A stretch of DNA of 64,000 bases from a virus. The translations under genes and the position numbers were made by a program. Shown here piece by piece: positions 8,715 through 17,094 of this stretch (the first letter of the stretch is position 1; the number at the start of each line of letters is the position of its first letter). Where the stretch lies: the IMG/VR virus record IMGVR_UViG_3300024261_000009, positions 53,233-117,232 of that record; one strand, 5' to 3'. Below the pieces are notes generated by a model. The model saw nothing but the letters and a program-made list of their open reading frames with translations. It ran no database searches and was not told the origin of the DNA.

Positions 8715-9488
8715 ATGCTTAGTAGAGCCTACAAAGCCGGAAGTTACGAAGCTGAAGAGGCCTTTCTCGAGCGGCTATCCGGGGACCCGTCCTTTGAAAA
8801 GGTATCGTGGGCGGCACTCCGTACTATAGGATCCTCCCTCATGGGTACTGGGGCTAGGGCAGGGACATCCTCAATAATGTCCGGCGTGGGCTCCGGAGCA
8901 AGGGCTGCTTGGGGTGCGGGCATGGCATCCAGACCCGTGTCTGCAGCTAAGTTCATGTTAGGCATGGGCGGAAAAACTAGGCTTGGAAAGAACCTCTCTT
9001 TTTGGGGAGCTTCTCCACTAACCTTCGGGGGTGTTGGTGCCGCTACGGCCGAAGAGGGAGAGAGGGGCGAAGCCTTCATGAAGGGTGTCGCTGGCGGCCT
9101 ACTGTTCAACGTAGGTATGCGCGGAGGGGAAAAACTAGTGGGTGGGGGCTTACTGAAGGCCCTGAAACCTAAGGCGGGCATTGGGTTGAACGCTTTTACA
9201 AAGCACACCGCAAAGAGTGTAAAAGCACACAAGGGTCTTATGCCAAAGGGGGTCCCGCCCCCGCAAGCAGGAGAATACGCCGTTGGTTTTAAACAGCTGG
9301 GAGCGGCGGATAAGTTACGGAGAGGCTCGGTAGCTACGGGCACCGCTCTCGGCGGGATGGCAGGCGGCTTCGGACTTTCGATGGCAGCAGACCCCCTGGT
9401 GAACATTTTCTCTAAGAAGAACGTTCCCTACAAGGTCCCTCCAATGACACACGTAAATAACCCGTATAACCCGGTATACTACAGGTGA
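8715..9488 (+). CDS. Gly-rich membrane-active head-module protein
   Basis: A 257-residue protein beginning with the same ML-x-x-AYK-x-GS-x-x-AE leader as its two neighbours. The body is very rich in Gly and Ala, with several GxxxG-type hydrophobic stretches (about residues 38-80, 100-140 and 205-230), and the C-terminus is Pro/Tyr/Asn-rich. Such composition is typical of membrane-inserting ejection proteins or glycine-zipper proteins rather than enzymes. It lies between the two polymerase pieces, with gaps of only 3-4 bases on either side, so it is probably co-expressed with them. No database family was recognised. Confidence 0.65.
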   Translation: MLSRAYKAGSYEAEEAFLERLSGDPSFEKVSWAALRTIGSSLMGTGARAGTSSIMSGVGSGARAAWGAGMASRPVSAAKFMLGMGGKTRLGKNLSFWGASPLTFGGVGAATAEEGERGEAFMKGVAGGLLFNVGMRGGEKLVGGGLLKALKPKAGIGLNAFTKHTAKSVKAHKGLMPKGVPPPQAGEYAVGFKQLGAADKLRRGSVATGTALGGMAGGFGLSMAADPLVNIFSKKNVPYKVPPMTHVNNPYNPVYYR

Positions 9489-9492
9489 GTAG

Positions 9493-9849
9493 ATGTTAGA
9501 TATTGCATACAGGATAGGTTCTCGAAGGGCAGAAGAGGAGGCTCTTTTAAAGCATTCCTCGCTGGCTAAGAGTTTAGCAGCAGCAGGCGTGTCCGGGAGC
9601 GTTATAGGTTCCGTAGGAAGCCAGTTGAGTTCCAGAGATGACGGTTCCCTATTCCTAGACCCCAAGCAGGTGTCCGGCCAGGCTATCACAGAGGGGGCCG
9701 CTACAGGACTAGGCGCAATGGGGGGGTTAGCCGCGGGTAGAACCTTCGGAAAAGGCTTTTGGCCCAGCGTTCTGGGAATGGCTCTGGGAGGTACTATAGC
9801 CCCTACCGCTGTAAGAAACCTAGGTTCGAGTAGAAACAATGTCTATTAG
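9493..9849 (+). CDS. Small Gly-zipper protein with ML-x-x-AY-x-x-GS leader
   Basis: This 118-residue protein opens with ML-x-x-AYR-x-GS-x-x-AEEEALLKHS, matching the two upstream genes. Residues 65-110 form a glycine-rich hydrophobic segment of alternating GxxxG repeats compatible with one or two membrane helices. Its last 11 bases overlap the start of the beta-prime C-terminal gene, so the polymerase piece is probably translated by coupling to this gene. Confidence 0.6.
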   Translation: MLDIAYRIGSRRAEEEALLKHSSLAKSLAAAGVSGSVIGSVGSQLSSRDDGSLFLDPKQVSGQAITEGAATGLGAMGGLAAGRTFGKGFWPSVLGMALGGTIAPTAVRNLGSSRNNVY

Positions 9850-11617
9850 TGGGCCTCTAGGGAGTGTATTGGTCAACTCACTGCTTCCCGAAGTTCACCG
9901 AATTTCGGGGCCTCTGGATAAGAAAAACCTTCGGACCAGTTTAAAAGAGTACGCGCGTAAAGACCCAAGAGGGTACGCCGAAAAAGTTACGGATATTAAG
10001 AATCTGGGGGATGAGTTTGCTACTTACGAGGGCGTGTCCGTCGGCCTAGACGATATAGAACCTCAGTACAGGGTCCGGGACCCTATCCTGAAGAACGCTC
10101 GAAAACAGTTCTGGTCGGCAAAGTCCGAGGACGAAAAGACTAAGGTGCTCCTAGCAACGCAAGATAAGCTGAAGGGCATAACTGGGTCCCACCCGGGCGA
10201 CTTGGGTCTTATGGCTCGTTCCGGGGGTCGGGGAAACTTGGCTCAGATGATGAAGGCAACAGCCTCCCCTGTGGTGATTGGCGATTACCACGGAGCGCCG
10301 GTTCCCTACTTAATATCGAGGGGCTACTCGGAAGGACTAGCTCCAGCAGAGCATTGGATAGCGGGAGACGAGAGTCGCGCTCAGGTTATTAAGGGTCAGT
10401 TAGGGACGGCGGACCCTGGGGAACTTGGGAATATAATGGCCGCAATGATGTCCTCTCAGGTTATCTCGTCAGAAGACTGTGGGACAGACAATGGGCTTCT
10501 ACTAAAGTCTGGGGATACAAACTCTCTAGGCCGGTTTGAGGCGGGAACGAACAGAATAGTAGACTCCCGGATATTAAAAGCTGTAGGTAGGACCGGGGGC
10601 ATTAAAGTTCGCTCCCCAATGACCTGCGAGCTCCCCTCTGGAGTGTGCAAAAAGTGTCAGGGAACGAACAACTACGGAGAACTCGAGGAAATAGGTTCCA
10701 ACGTAGGAGTAGCTTCTGCCCAAGCTTTGGGTGAACCTCTAACCCAACTAACGCTGTCTTCAAAGCACGGTATAAGTTTTGTTGAAGGGGATCGGGATAT
10801 ACCCCGAGGCGTGGCTGCAGTTAGACAATTTCTAGAGACGCCCTCTTCCTTTATGGCCAAGGCAACTTTGGCCCAGAACAACGGAACGGTTACTCATATA
10901 AGCAGGGCCCCTCAAGGGGGGCACGATATTAATGTCTCAGGCACCTCTCACTATGTCCCTCCCAGTAGGGGTATACGAGTGTCAGTTGGCGACAGAGTAT
11001 CCCCCGGGGACACTCTAACTAACGGGGTCCCGTCTCCGGTGGAAGTCGTTAAGTACAAGGGTTTGGGAGAAGGTCGAAAGTATCTTACGGATGCGATGCA
11101 TAAGGTTTACGGGGACTCCGGAGTAAATATAGACAAGCGTCACCTAGAGAACTTGGTGAAAGCCCAGTTAGGGTACTACAAGGTAACAGGAAGCGGCATA
11201 GGACAGCACCTACCTGGAGAAGTGATAACCTCTAAGGAGGTAGAAGCGGCCTACCAGGTGAGAGCTAAAAAGTTTCCAGTATCCGGGGCAAGCGGTAAAA
11301 TATTAGCTAAGCAGACTCTCCACCACCTCCCAGGGACTCCTATAGACTCCGGAATGGTCAACCAGTTTAGAGAGGCGAAACTTCCATCTGTTTACGCGGT
11401 GGAGGAGGACCCGAACGTGGAGCCCTTCGTTACTTCGGCTTCAAGGGTTCCGCTGCTAAATCCTGACTGGCTCCAGAGACTCGGACATAGATACCAAAAG
11501 GATACTCTGCTTCAGGCAGCTAACTACGGGGAAAAGTCAGACATACACTCGCATAATCCAGTCCCAGCCCTTATTTTCGGTACAGAGATAAGAAAAGGAC
11601 CTGAAGGGAAGTACTAA
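9839..11617 (+). CDS. RNA polymerase beta-prime, C-terminal half (RpoC2-like)
   Basis: This 592-residue protein contains the part of beta-prime missing from the fused gene. MARSGGRGNLAQ (residues 125-136) matches the bridge-helix region. Residues 163-197 (GYSEGLAPAEHW...TADPGELG) match the trigger-helix and loop region. EDCGTDNG (212-219) and C263, C270, C273 rebuild the second beta-prime zinc site together with C214. GVASAQALGEPLTQLT (290-305) is the universally conserved segment, and the C-terminus resembles the switch region before the terminal tail. The start ATG overlaps the upstream gene by 11 bases and has a weak ribosome site. Together with the fused gene it forms a complete catalytic core without alpha, omega or sigma genes in this window. 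Confidence 0.93.
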   Translation: MSISGPLGSVLVNSLLPEVHRISGPLDKKNLRTSLKEYARKDPRGYAEKVTDIKNLGDEFATYEGVSVGLDDIEPQYRVRDPILKNARKQFWSAKSEDEKTKVLLATQDKLKGITGSHPGDLGLMARSGGRGNLAQMMKATASPVVIGDYHGAPVPYLISRGYSEGLAPAEHWIAGDESRAQVIKGQLGTADPGELGNIMAAMMSSQVISSEDCGTDNGLLLKSGDTNSLGRFEAGTNRIVDSRILKAVGRTGGIKVRSPMTCELPSGVCKKCQGTNNYGELEEIGSNVGVASAQALGEPLTQLTLSSKHGISFVEGDRDIPRGVAAVRQFLETPSSFMAKATLAQNNGTVTHISRAPQGGHDINVSGTSHYVPPSRGIRVSVGDRVSPGDTLTNGVPSPVEVVKYKGLGEGRKYLTDAMHKVYGDSGVNIDKRHLENLVKAQLGYYKVTGSGIGQHLPGEVITSKEVEAAYQVRAKKFPVSGASGKILAKQTLHHLPGTPIDSGMVNQFREAKLPSVYAVEEDPNVEPFVTSASRVPLLNPDWLQRLGHRYQKDTLLQAANYGEKSDIHSHNPVPALIFGTEIRKGPEGKY

Positions 11618-11619
11618 CA

Positions 11620-12444
11620 ATGAACCTCGTAGATCTAGTGGCGATGCCCGATAGTTTTGATAAGACCTCCTCCGTAGCCCAAAGCGCGTTAGGCAGGATA
11701 CTGCTTGGCAACAAAAACCTGACAAAGGCCCAGCTTAGAGAAGGTAGGAAGTACGTTACTAGAAGCGGTTATGAGAAGTTGGACCCTAACAAGGGCATGA
11801 TTAGGTCCCTCTTGATGGGGTCCGGGAAAAACCCGCTCAAGACCCTGGGGGCTAGGTTTCGTCAAGGGGGCGTCTTGGGTAAGGGCGGACTTCTAAGGGG
11901 AGAAATGGCCTTGAACCCCCTATTGTCAAGGAGCTACCTAAGAATTAAGCGGGGCGGGGGAACTGCGGCGGACTATAAAAACCTGGCAGTTTACGGAGGT
12001 GGGGGTGGCGCTATGAATGCTCTTCTTGTTGGGCTCCCTGCAGCGTCTATTTACAGCTCAGCAACAGACCCGAATGTCCGAGCTCCTGGAGCGTCCGTTG
12101 GGATGGAGCTAGGAACAACCCTAGGATACCTCTTAGGGGGTCCTCTCGGTGCTATAGGCTCAATTGGAGCAGGCATGGCCGGAGGTTTTTCTGGGGGTTA
12201 CGTAGGATCCCACTTAGACGGCAAGCCTATACAGCAGGTTAGTGACTTCGCGGATATCCCCGCAGGGCCCTATAATAGAGTAAGCAATTACCAAGAATCC
12301 TTATACGATCCTTACCAGAATCGGTACGGCGGTCCGGGTTCCTATACCAGCGTGGGACTTGCCCCTTTACCCCAGCAAAACGCATATAGTTACGAATTAA
12401 GTCCTGAAAATGGCAATAATGGTCTTGCACTAGGCAGCTATTAG
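11620..12444 (+). CDS. Head-module membrane-type protein with FDKTSS leader
   Basis: A 274-residue protein starting two bases after the polymerase gene. Near the N-terminus it has FDKTSS, also found in the gene at 21903. A basic region (residues 25-100) is followed by two glycine-zipper hydrophobic stretches (about 125-150 and 165-205), then a Tyr/Pro/Asn-rich tail of about 60 residues. The basic domain, membrane segments and flexible tail would suit a capsid-internal protein that binds DNA and later inserts into the membrane. That is inference. No family was recognised. Confidence 0.6.
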   Translation: MNLVDLVAMPDSFDKTSSVAQSALGRILLGNKNLTKAQLREGRKYVTRSGYEKLDPNKGMIRSLLMGSGKNPLKTLGARFRQGGVLGKGGLLRGEMALNPLLSRSYLRIKRGGGTAADYKNLAVYGGGGGAMNALLVGLPAASIYSSATDPNVRAPGASVGMELGTTLGYLLGGPLGAIGSIGAGMAGGFSGGYVGSHLDGKPIQQVSDFADIPAGPYNRVSNYQESLYDPYQNRYGGPGSYTSVGLAPLPQQNAYSYELSPENGNNGLALGSY

Positions 12445-12533
12445 GTACATCCTTCCAGAGGTTATATTTAAACGAGGGGGAAGTACGCCCCCGCTAAGTA
12501 CAGAACGCCCCCAAGGGCTGAGGAGAACCGCTA
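12445..12533 (+). promoter_or_regulatory. Leader of acidic head protein: AT-rich motif and GC hairpin
   Basis: The 89-base spacer contains TATATTTA (12463-12470), similar to motifs upstream of genes at 847, 26915 and 30243. It is followed by a GGGGG-CCCCC hairpin (12476-12492) and a GAGGAG ribosome site. The downstream gene uses codons unlike its neighbours and typical of abundant proteins. A strong promoter here is therefore plausible but unproven. Confidence 0.35.
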
Positions 12534-13583
12534 ATGAGCGTTATTTTTAAGGTAGCTTACGCGCGTGGCGTACAGAACGCCCTGGTTAACACCGGTGCAA
12601 TCGGTAAGTACGCAAACGAAGAAATGGCTGATGTTGCTGCGGAGATAGCAGCAGAGGAGATGTCCGAGGACGTTGAGCCTGTTGAGGGTCCCGTTGCTGC
12701 TGACGAAACAGCAGATGTTGCTGCTAAGCTCATAGAGCTTTCCCAGGCATCTTCGGAGACTGCAGAAGCAGCTGCAGAGCAAGCTGATGTTGCTGCTGAA
12801 GCAGCGGCGGCCGTAGCCTCTATGAAGGCTGCTTCTTCTGAGCTTGTTCATGCATCCGGAGGAGGCGCGCTGGCACCGAACACGATAACCTCGGCAGCCG
12901 CAATAACCGCAGAAGGCTCTATGGAAGCCGCAGCTCGACCTGAAGGATACGCGGAGAACCGACCCTCTCCCCAGGCTCCTTCAGCCCAACAGGGTATACA
13001 GCAACCCCACCCGGGAGCTATGACAACCACTGACGTAACTAAGGGAGCTTCCGCAGCGGCGATTCTGCGAAAGTTAGCCGAAGGAGACTTCGATCATACG
13101 ACCGGTGGTGCGGGACCCAACGCTGTTGAAGACGCCCCCTCTGCCGAAGGAAAGATGGAAGCAGCAGCTCGACCTTCAGGTTACGCTGAGACAGGGCCCG
13201 CAGTAAGCGAGCCTGTAGCCCAGCAAGGCGAAGAGCAAGCCCACCCCGGATCACCCACAGGCGAAACTCTCGAGGGTAAGGTTGCCTCTGCGTTTGACGT
13301 CCTGTTCAACAAGACAGCTGAGGAAGTGGTTCCTCACCTTCCCTATGGGCTGACACAAGAGCAAAAGGTTGCCGCAGTTCGAACCATGATAGGTATGACC
13401 ACGCCAGAACGCGCACAGTACATATCAAGAATCAAATCTGCTATGGAGTCCGAGGACGAAATGTCTGAGGAGGAGCGACAAGGAGCCAAGGAAGTCGCTG
13501 AAGAAGTTGTGGAGGAAAAGTTAGACGGGGAGGAAGCTAAGGAAGCTGCCGCTATTCTTCGACGTCTAGGCTTTGGTGTCTAG
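12534..13583 (+). CDS. Acidic Ala/Glu-rich protein, scaffold or internal core candidate
   Basis: A 349-residue, strongly acidic protein dominated by Ala and Glu and expected to be mostly helical or disordered. It opens with an AYARG-type leader reminiscent of the ML-x-x-AY family. Residues around 123-165 and 200-245 are an internal duplication: AEG-x-MEAAARP-x-GYAE followed by a Pro/Gln-rich linker ending HPG. The C-terminal third carries LFNKTAEE and a compact helical domain. Codon choice (GCT, GTT, CGA, few ATA/CTA) resembles the major capsid gene, implying high expression. Acidic low-complexity composition fits a scaffolding or core protein destined for proteolysis. This is inference. Confidence 0.7.
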   Translation: MSVIFKVAYARGVQNALVNTGAIGKYANEEMADVAAEIAAEEMSEDVEPVEGPVAADETADVAAKLIELSQASSETAEAAAEQADVAAEAAAAVASMKAASSELVHASGGGALAPNTITSAAAITAEGSMEAAARPEGYAENRPSPQAPSAQQGIQQPHPGAMTTTDVTKGASAAAILRKLAEGDFDHTTGGAGPNAVEDAPSAEGKMEAAARPSGYAETGPAVSEPVAQQGEEQAHPGSPTGETLEGKVASAFDVLFNKTAEEVVPHLPYGLTQEQKVAAVRTMIGMTTPERAQYISRIKSAMESEDEMSEEERQGAKEVAEEVVEEKLDGEEAKEAAAILRRLGFGV

Positions 13584-13641
13584 TAGTAAATGTTAACCCC
13601 TCTGGGCACCTGAACGGGGGGCTATAAAGGGTCCCTATACT

Positions 13642-14310
13642 ATGCCCTCTGAATTAAGTTTAGCCGATTACCTGTCGGCAAATCCCGCCACCCAAAGTGG
13701 GAGTATAAAGAGCACTCCTGGTTTGAGGTTCGGTGACCTGGCCTCAAACCCAGGCGTCTCTAAGTTCCTTAACGCCTTAGGCGGAAGCCCCGAACTATCC
13801 CCCGAGATAAAAGCTTTAGCTATAAAGTACCTCGAACAAGACCCTACTCTTAGGGACATGGAGATAGGAAAAGTTCCTAAGGGGAGAGACGCCTTTAACT
13901 GGGGAACGGGAAGACTCGCCGTTAGTAGTCCAGACCCAGATATACTATCTCACGAGGCTTCCCACGCAAAGATGTTACGGGAAGAGAGTCTTTATAGAGA
14001 CATACTAGGTATGTCTAAACGCATAGTAGGGCTAAATAATCTAGCTAGTATTCCCGCTATTCTAGGAATAAGATCATTTCTCGGGGATTCTGACACAGGA
14101 AATACTATCTTAAAGACACTGGCGGGGGCGTCCATATTGGCGGCAGCCCCCAATATTATAGAAGAGACAAGAGCTACAGCGGAGGCTTTGGCTAAAAGTG
14201 ACGATAAGTTAAGAACGGCTATAGCGTTGGGGCCTGGTCTGGCTTCACACTACGCGCATGACTTAGTCGCTCCAACAGCCTACTATTTGGCAGGAAGTAA
14301 ACTGGATTAG
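13642..14310 (+). CDS. Predicted membrane-associated zinc metallopeptidase (HEASH)
   Basis: A 222-residue protein with a canonical HExxH zinc-binding motif, H104-E105-A-S-H108, preceded by SPDPDIL, as in many minimal gluzincins. Two hydrophobic segments follow (about residues 130-148 and 154-168). Immediately after them comes EETRATAEAL (E174/E175), which is placed like the third-ligand glutamate of M48-type membrane peptidases. The N-terminal 60 residues are polar. The motif order supports an M48-like fold, but the protein is short and divergent. Its position among head genes suggests a virion-carried or assembly protease. Substrate unknown. Confidence 0.6.
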   Translation: MPSELSLADYLSANPATQSGSIKSTPGLRFGDLASNPGVSKFLNALGGSPELSPEIKALAIKYLEQDPTLRDMEIGKVPKGRDAFNWGTGRLAVSSPDPDILSHEASHAKMLREESLYRDILGMSKRIVGLNNLASIPAILGIRSFLGDSDTGNTILKTLAGASILAAAPNIIEETRATAEALAKSDDKLRTAIALGPGLASHYAHDLVAPTAYYLAGSKLD

Positions 14311-14313
14311 AAC

Positions 14314-16344
14314 ATGTTAAAATTATCAGCAATATCTCCTAGAACCAACGCTTTTATGAGCCCTGAGTCTTCGGACACACCCGAGGAATCCGCATTCAGC
14401 AGAATATTTACTAATCTATCCTATGGGACGTTAGAGACCAAGGCTCCGAAATCTCTGCGAGAGGTAATAACCTTTAAGATTCTTGAAGCGGACCTGGAGT
14501 CCGGGACTGCTACAGGGGTATTCATATGCCAGAGGGGAAAGGCTGTTTACTATATACCGATGGTACTTACCGACAGCACAGTAGTCCCTCCAGAGATGTT
14601 GTATAGTAAAGAAGTGGACGCTTTTCTTCCTCTTAAAGAAGGGTGGTTGGACGAACTACAGACTGATTCTATGGGATCTCTGGGATCTCCTAGTGATATT
14701 CCTGAAGGGATGTCCGAGGGTCTCAATCTCTCGGGGATCCTTTCTCCCCCTTCGCAGGGCAGGGTATCCTACGCTAGTTTTAGTGGGCGGGGTGTACCTC
14801 TGGTACCCCTACTGGAAAGGTCTCCTAACACGGTCAAAAAAGCGTTTGCTACGTTTCTTCGAAACAACCCAAGCAGCTTGGATACCGCTATCAAGTACCA
14901 CGGCCCCACTCTGGTTGCGGCCCTTCAGGAGAAGACTGCCGAGGCGGTTCCTCAAAGGGTCTCTTGGGCGGTTCTCACCACGCAGGACAGCTCCGAGGAC
15001 TTTAGGACCCATTTCGGTTCTCTTTCCGGTGACGCCTTCAAGGTAGCTGCCGCGGAAGGTTCTGTTATACGAGACACTAGGTCAGACGCGGGGATTCCTA
15101 TAAGGGTAGAGACCCAGATAAAGCCCCTAGTGCCTGGTGAAAGTGGAGGTTACCGAGTAATTGATACTAAGGGATCTGTCCACTCCGTGGCTGTATTCGT
15201 TAACCCTTCTGATATATCAGGCAACGAAGAAAATCCTGATAAGTACCTTGTACTATTCGAGGGAGGGGACTTTATCCGTACAAAGGATTTAGTTGCGCTA
15301 GACCATGAGGAAAGCCTGCCGAGGTTTTTATCTAAAGCACTTTCTGAGAAGGGATCTCCTCTAAAGAGGGGCCGTCAGATTCTGGTCAAGGGAGGAAAAT
15401 CTCCGTCCGCAACGCTGCCGGTAGGCTTATCCAGTATAGCTGTCTCTGGCGATACAGAGCGGGCTGTCATAACAGGTCCTTATTCCAACAGCTCTTTGGT
15501 TAGAACTTCAAAAGCTCCCATGGCAGTTCCTCACAGACCTAAGGGGTCAAAAACGGTATTCGTTCCTGCCAAGTATACCAGTGTTCCTGTAGCGAAAGAG
15601 AGGTCTGCAAGCACGTTAGTGACGGACGCGACAACCTTCTTGGAAATGGTAAACACCGGTGTGGCTAAACTAGCCTCCCGGAGGATGTCTGTTAAGTCCT
15701 CTCTAGCGGGGGAGTGGTCCATAGATGGAAAAAGATCCGGGGACTTCCTGCAGACTGTTAGAAAGATGGCTTCAGAAGGGCTGCGGGCCGATGCTTCCGC
15801 ACAATTACTAAAAGATACGCCGTTGGGCGGGGTCATTAACACATACGTAGTCCCAGCCTCTAAACTCAGCTCCGTAGGGAGCATATTCGCAAAGGGTGCT
15901 CAAATGGACCCTTCTATGATGGGCGGCCAAATGGACCCTTCTATGATGGGCGGCCAAATGGACCCTTCTATGATGGGCGGCCAAATGGACCCTTCTATGA
16001 TGGGTGCTCAGGTAAACCCTCAGTTTATGCAAGATGCCTCTGCTCTTAATGACCAAGGCGTTTTTGATGTAGCCGCAGCAGCTTCAGTGCTCCAGTCTCC
16101 GGACCTGCGGGACATCGTGTCTAGTTACTTACCCGACCTTCAAAAAAGCCTAGATAGCTTAGGCCGAATACTACTAGCAGTAGGTGTTAGAAAGTCTCAT
16201 CTAGTCGAACAACTAGGCGAAGAAGAGTATTCTTCTTTAAGGAAGAAGATTAAGCGTGTATTTAATACACTGGGGGACATTGTCCTTAAACTAGACAAGC
16301 AGAACAACATAGACCAAGACACTCAGGAAGAGTTACCGTACTAA
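14314..16344 (+). CDS. Large head-module protein with Met-rich tandem repeat
   Basis: A 676-residue protein starting four bases after the metallopeptidase gene. Residues 1-520 look globular, mixed alpha/beta, with several K-x-A-[SE] peptides (KTAE, KLAS, KMAS). Residues 530-565 are four tandem copies of a nine-residue QMDPSMMGG unit, and the C-terminal 110 residues are helical and charged. No enzyme motif was seen. Size and position suggest a major internal-head or virion protein. It overlaps the next gene (TAATG). Confidence 0.7.
   Translation: MLKLSAISPRTNAFMSPESSDTPEESAFSRIFTNLSYGTLETKAPKSLREVITFKILEADLESGTATGVFICQRGKAVYYIPMVLTDSTVVPPEMLYSKEVDAFLPLKEGWLDELQTDSMGSLGSPSDIPEGMSEGLNLSGILSPPSQGRVSYASFSGRGVPLVPLLERSPNTVKKAFATFLRNNPSSLDTAIKYHGPTLVAALQEKTAEAVPQRVSWAVLTTQDSSEDFRTHFGSLSGDAFKVAAAEGSVIRDTRSDAGIPIRVETQIKPLVPGESGGYRVIDTKGSVHSVAVFVNPSDISGNEENPDKYLVLFEGGDFIRTKDLVALDHEESLPRFLSKALSEKGSPLKRGRQILVKGGKSPSATLPVGLSSIAVSGDTERAVITGPYSNSSLVRTSKAPMAVPHRPKGSKTVFVPAKYTSVPVAKERSASTLVTDATTFLEMVNTGVAKLASRRMSVKSSLAGEWSIDGKRSGDFLQTVRKMASEGLRADASAQLLKDTPLGGVINTYVVPASKLSSVGSIFAKGAQMDPSMMGGQMDPSMMGGQMDPSMMGGQMDPSMMGAQVNPQFMQDASALNDQGVFDVAAAASVLQSPDLRDIVSSYLPDLQKSLDSLGRILLAVGVRKSHLVEQLGEEEYSSLRKKIKRVFNTLGDIVLKLDKQNNIDQDTQEELPY
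15901..16008 (+). repeat. 27-base tandem repeat, four copies, in frame
   Basis: Four consecutive 27-base units start at 15901, 15928, 15955 and 15982. The first three are identical, and the fourth differs only near its end (GGTGCT for GGCGGC). Each encodes Gln-Met-Asp-Pro-Ser-Met-Met-Gly-Gly. Near-perfect DNA identity implies recent slippage or recombination, so copy number may vary between isolates. Confidence 0.95.
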
Positions 16345-17081
16345 TGGCATCTAAGGGCACCAAAAAGAGAGCTGAACCTACGCCTAGACTTAGGTCTCCA
16401 GATTTTAGGTCTAAGCAGGTGCGCCTAGACAAAGTAAAACCGGAAGACTGTATTGACCCGTACATGCGGGAGTTTTCCGAGATACTTTGGGGACAAGAAG
16501 ACAAGGCCTCCGACGGTGTGTACTACGCCTACCTGATTGACCAGGTTCCCTACGCCCGGGCCGTAACAAGATCCCTACTACTAAGTAAGGCTCCCGTTGA
16601 GGCTTTTGTGAACATCCTAGATATGGGCGAGGAGACACTCCTTGCTTACTCTAGGCTCTTCTTTGATGTCGGGGTTTTCCCGAACAGGCTCTTTAAGGAC
16701 GTCTATGTTAGACAGCTGTCCGAAATAGGTCCGGAAGACAAGTTTGAGCGTGATATGATGCTCTGGGGACTTCAGCTAGGCTGGAAGTACATCTTATGGA
16801 AAATCGCGGGGAGCGCCTGTGCGGCAGACCCCGCAGAGGCCCTACAGGGCATGCTAACTGATGCGGTATGGAGAAGTAGAGAGCATATTCTCAGCACCGC
16901 TACGGACCAGAGAGCAGCGGCGGCTCGTGCCTGGATGCCGCAGGCTCTAAAGGCTCTTGAGATATCTGAAAAAATTAGTCCGAATAGGGTGAATTCTTTA
17001 GAAGAACTCCGTATTCGTTTAGTGGGCGCTGATATTACCCGATCTATAGAAGATTTAGGAAATATAAACGTCGTTTCTTAG
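16344..17081 (+). CDS. Hypothetical 245-residue soluble protein
   Basis: Start overlaps the preceding stop as TAATG. The N-terminal 30 residues are basic and probably disordered. The remainder is rich in Leu, Ala and aromatic residues and predicted largely helical, without membrane spans or signal peptide. It lacks the K-x-A-S peptides of neighbouring genes. No family recognised. A structural or assembly role is suggested only by location in the head operon. Confidence 0.65.
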   Translation: MASKGTKKRAEPTPRLRSPDFRSKQVRLDKVKPEDCIDPYMREFSEILWGQEDKASDGVYYAYLIDQVPYARAVTRSLLLSKAPVEAFVNILDMGEETLLAYSRLFFDVGVFPNRLFKDVYVRQLSEIGPEDKFERDMMLWGLQLGWKYILWKIAGSACAADPAEALQGMLTDAVWRSREHILSTATDQRAAAARAWMPQALKALEISEKISPNRVNSLEELRIRLVGADITRSIEDLGNINVVS

Positions 17082-17094
17082 GTAGAGGACACAC

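Noticed and set aside
7936-9838. Polymerase split caused by an intein, intron or sequencing frameshift
   Set aside because: The gap holds four well-packed genes with their own starts; no intein splice residues or intron core at the edges; a frameshift would not add 1.9 kb.
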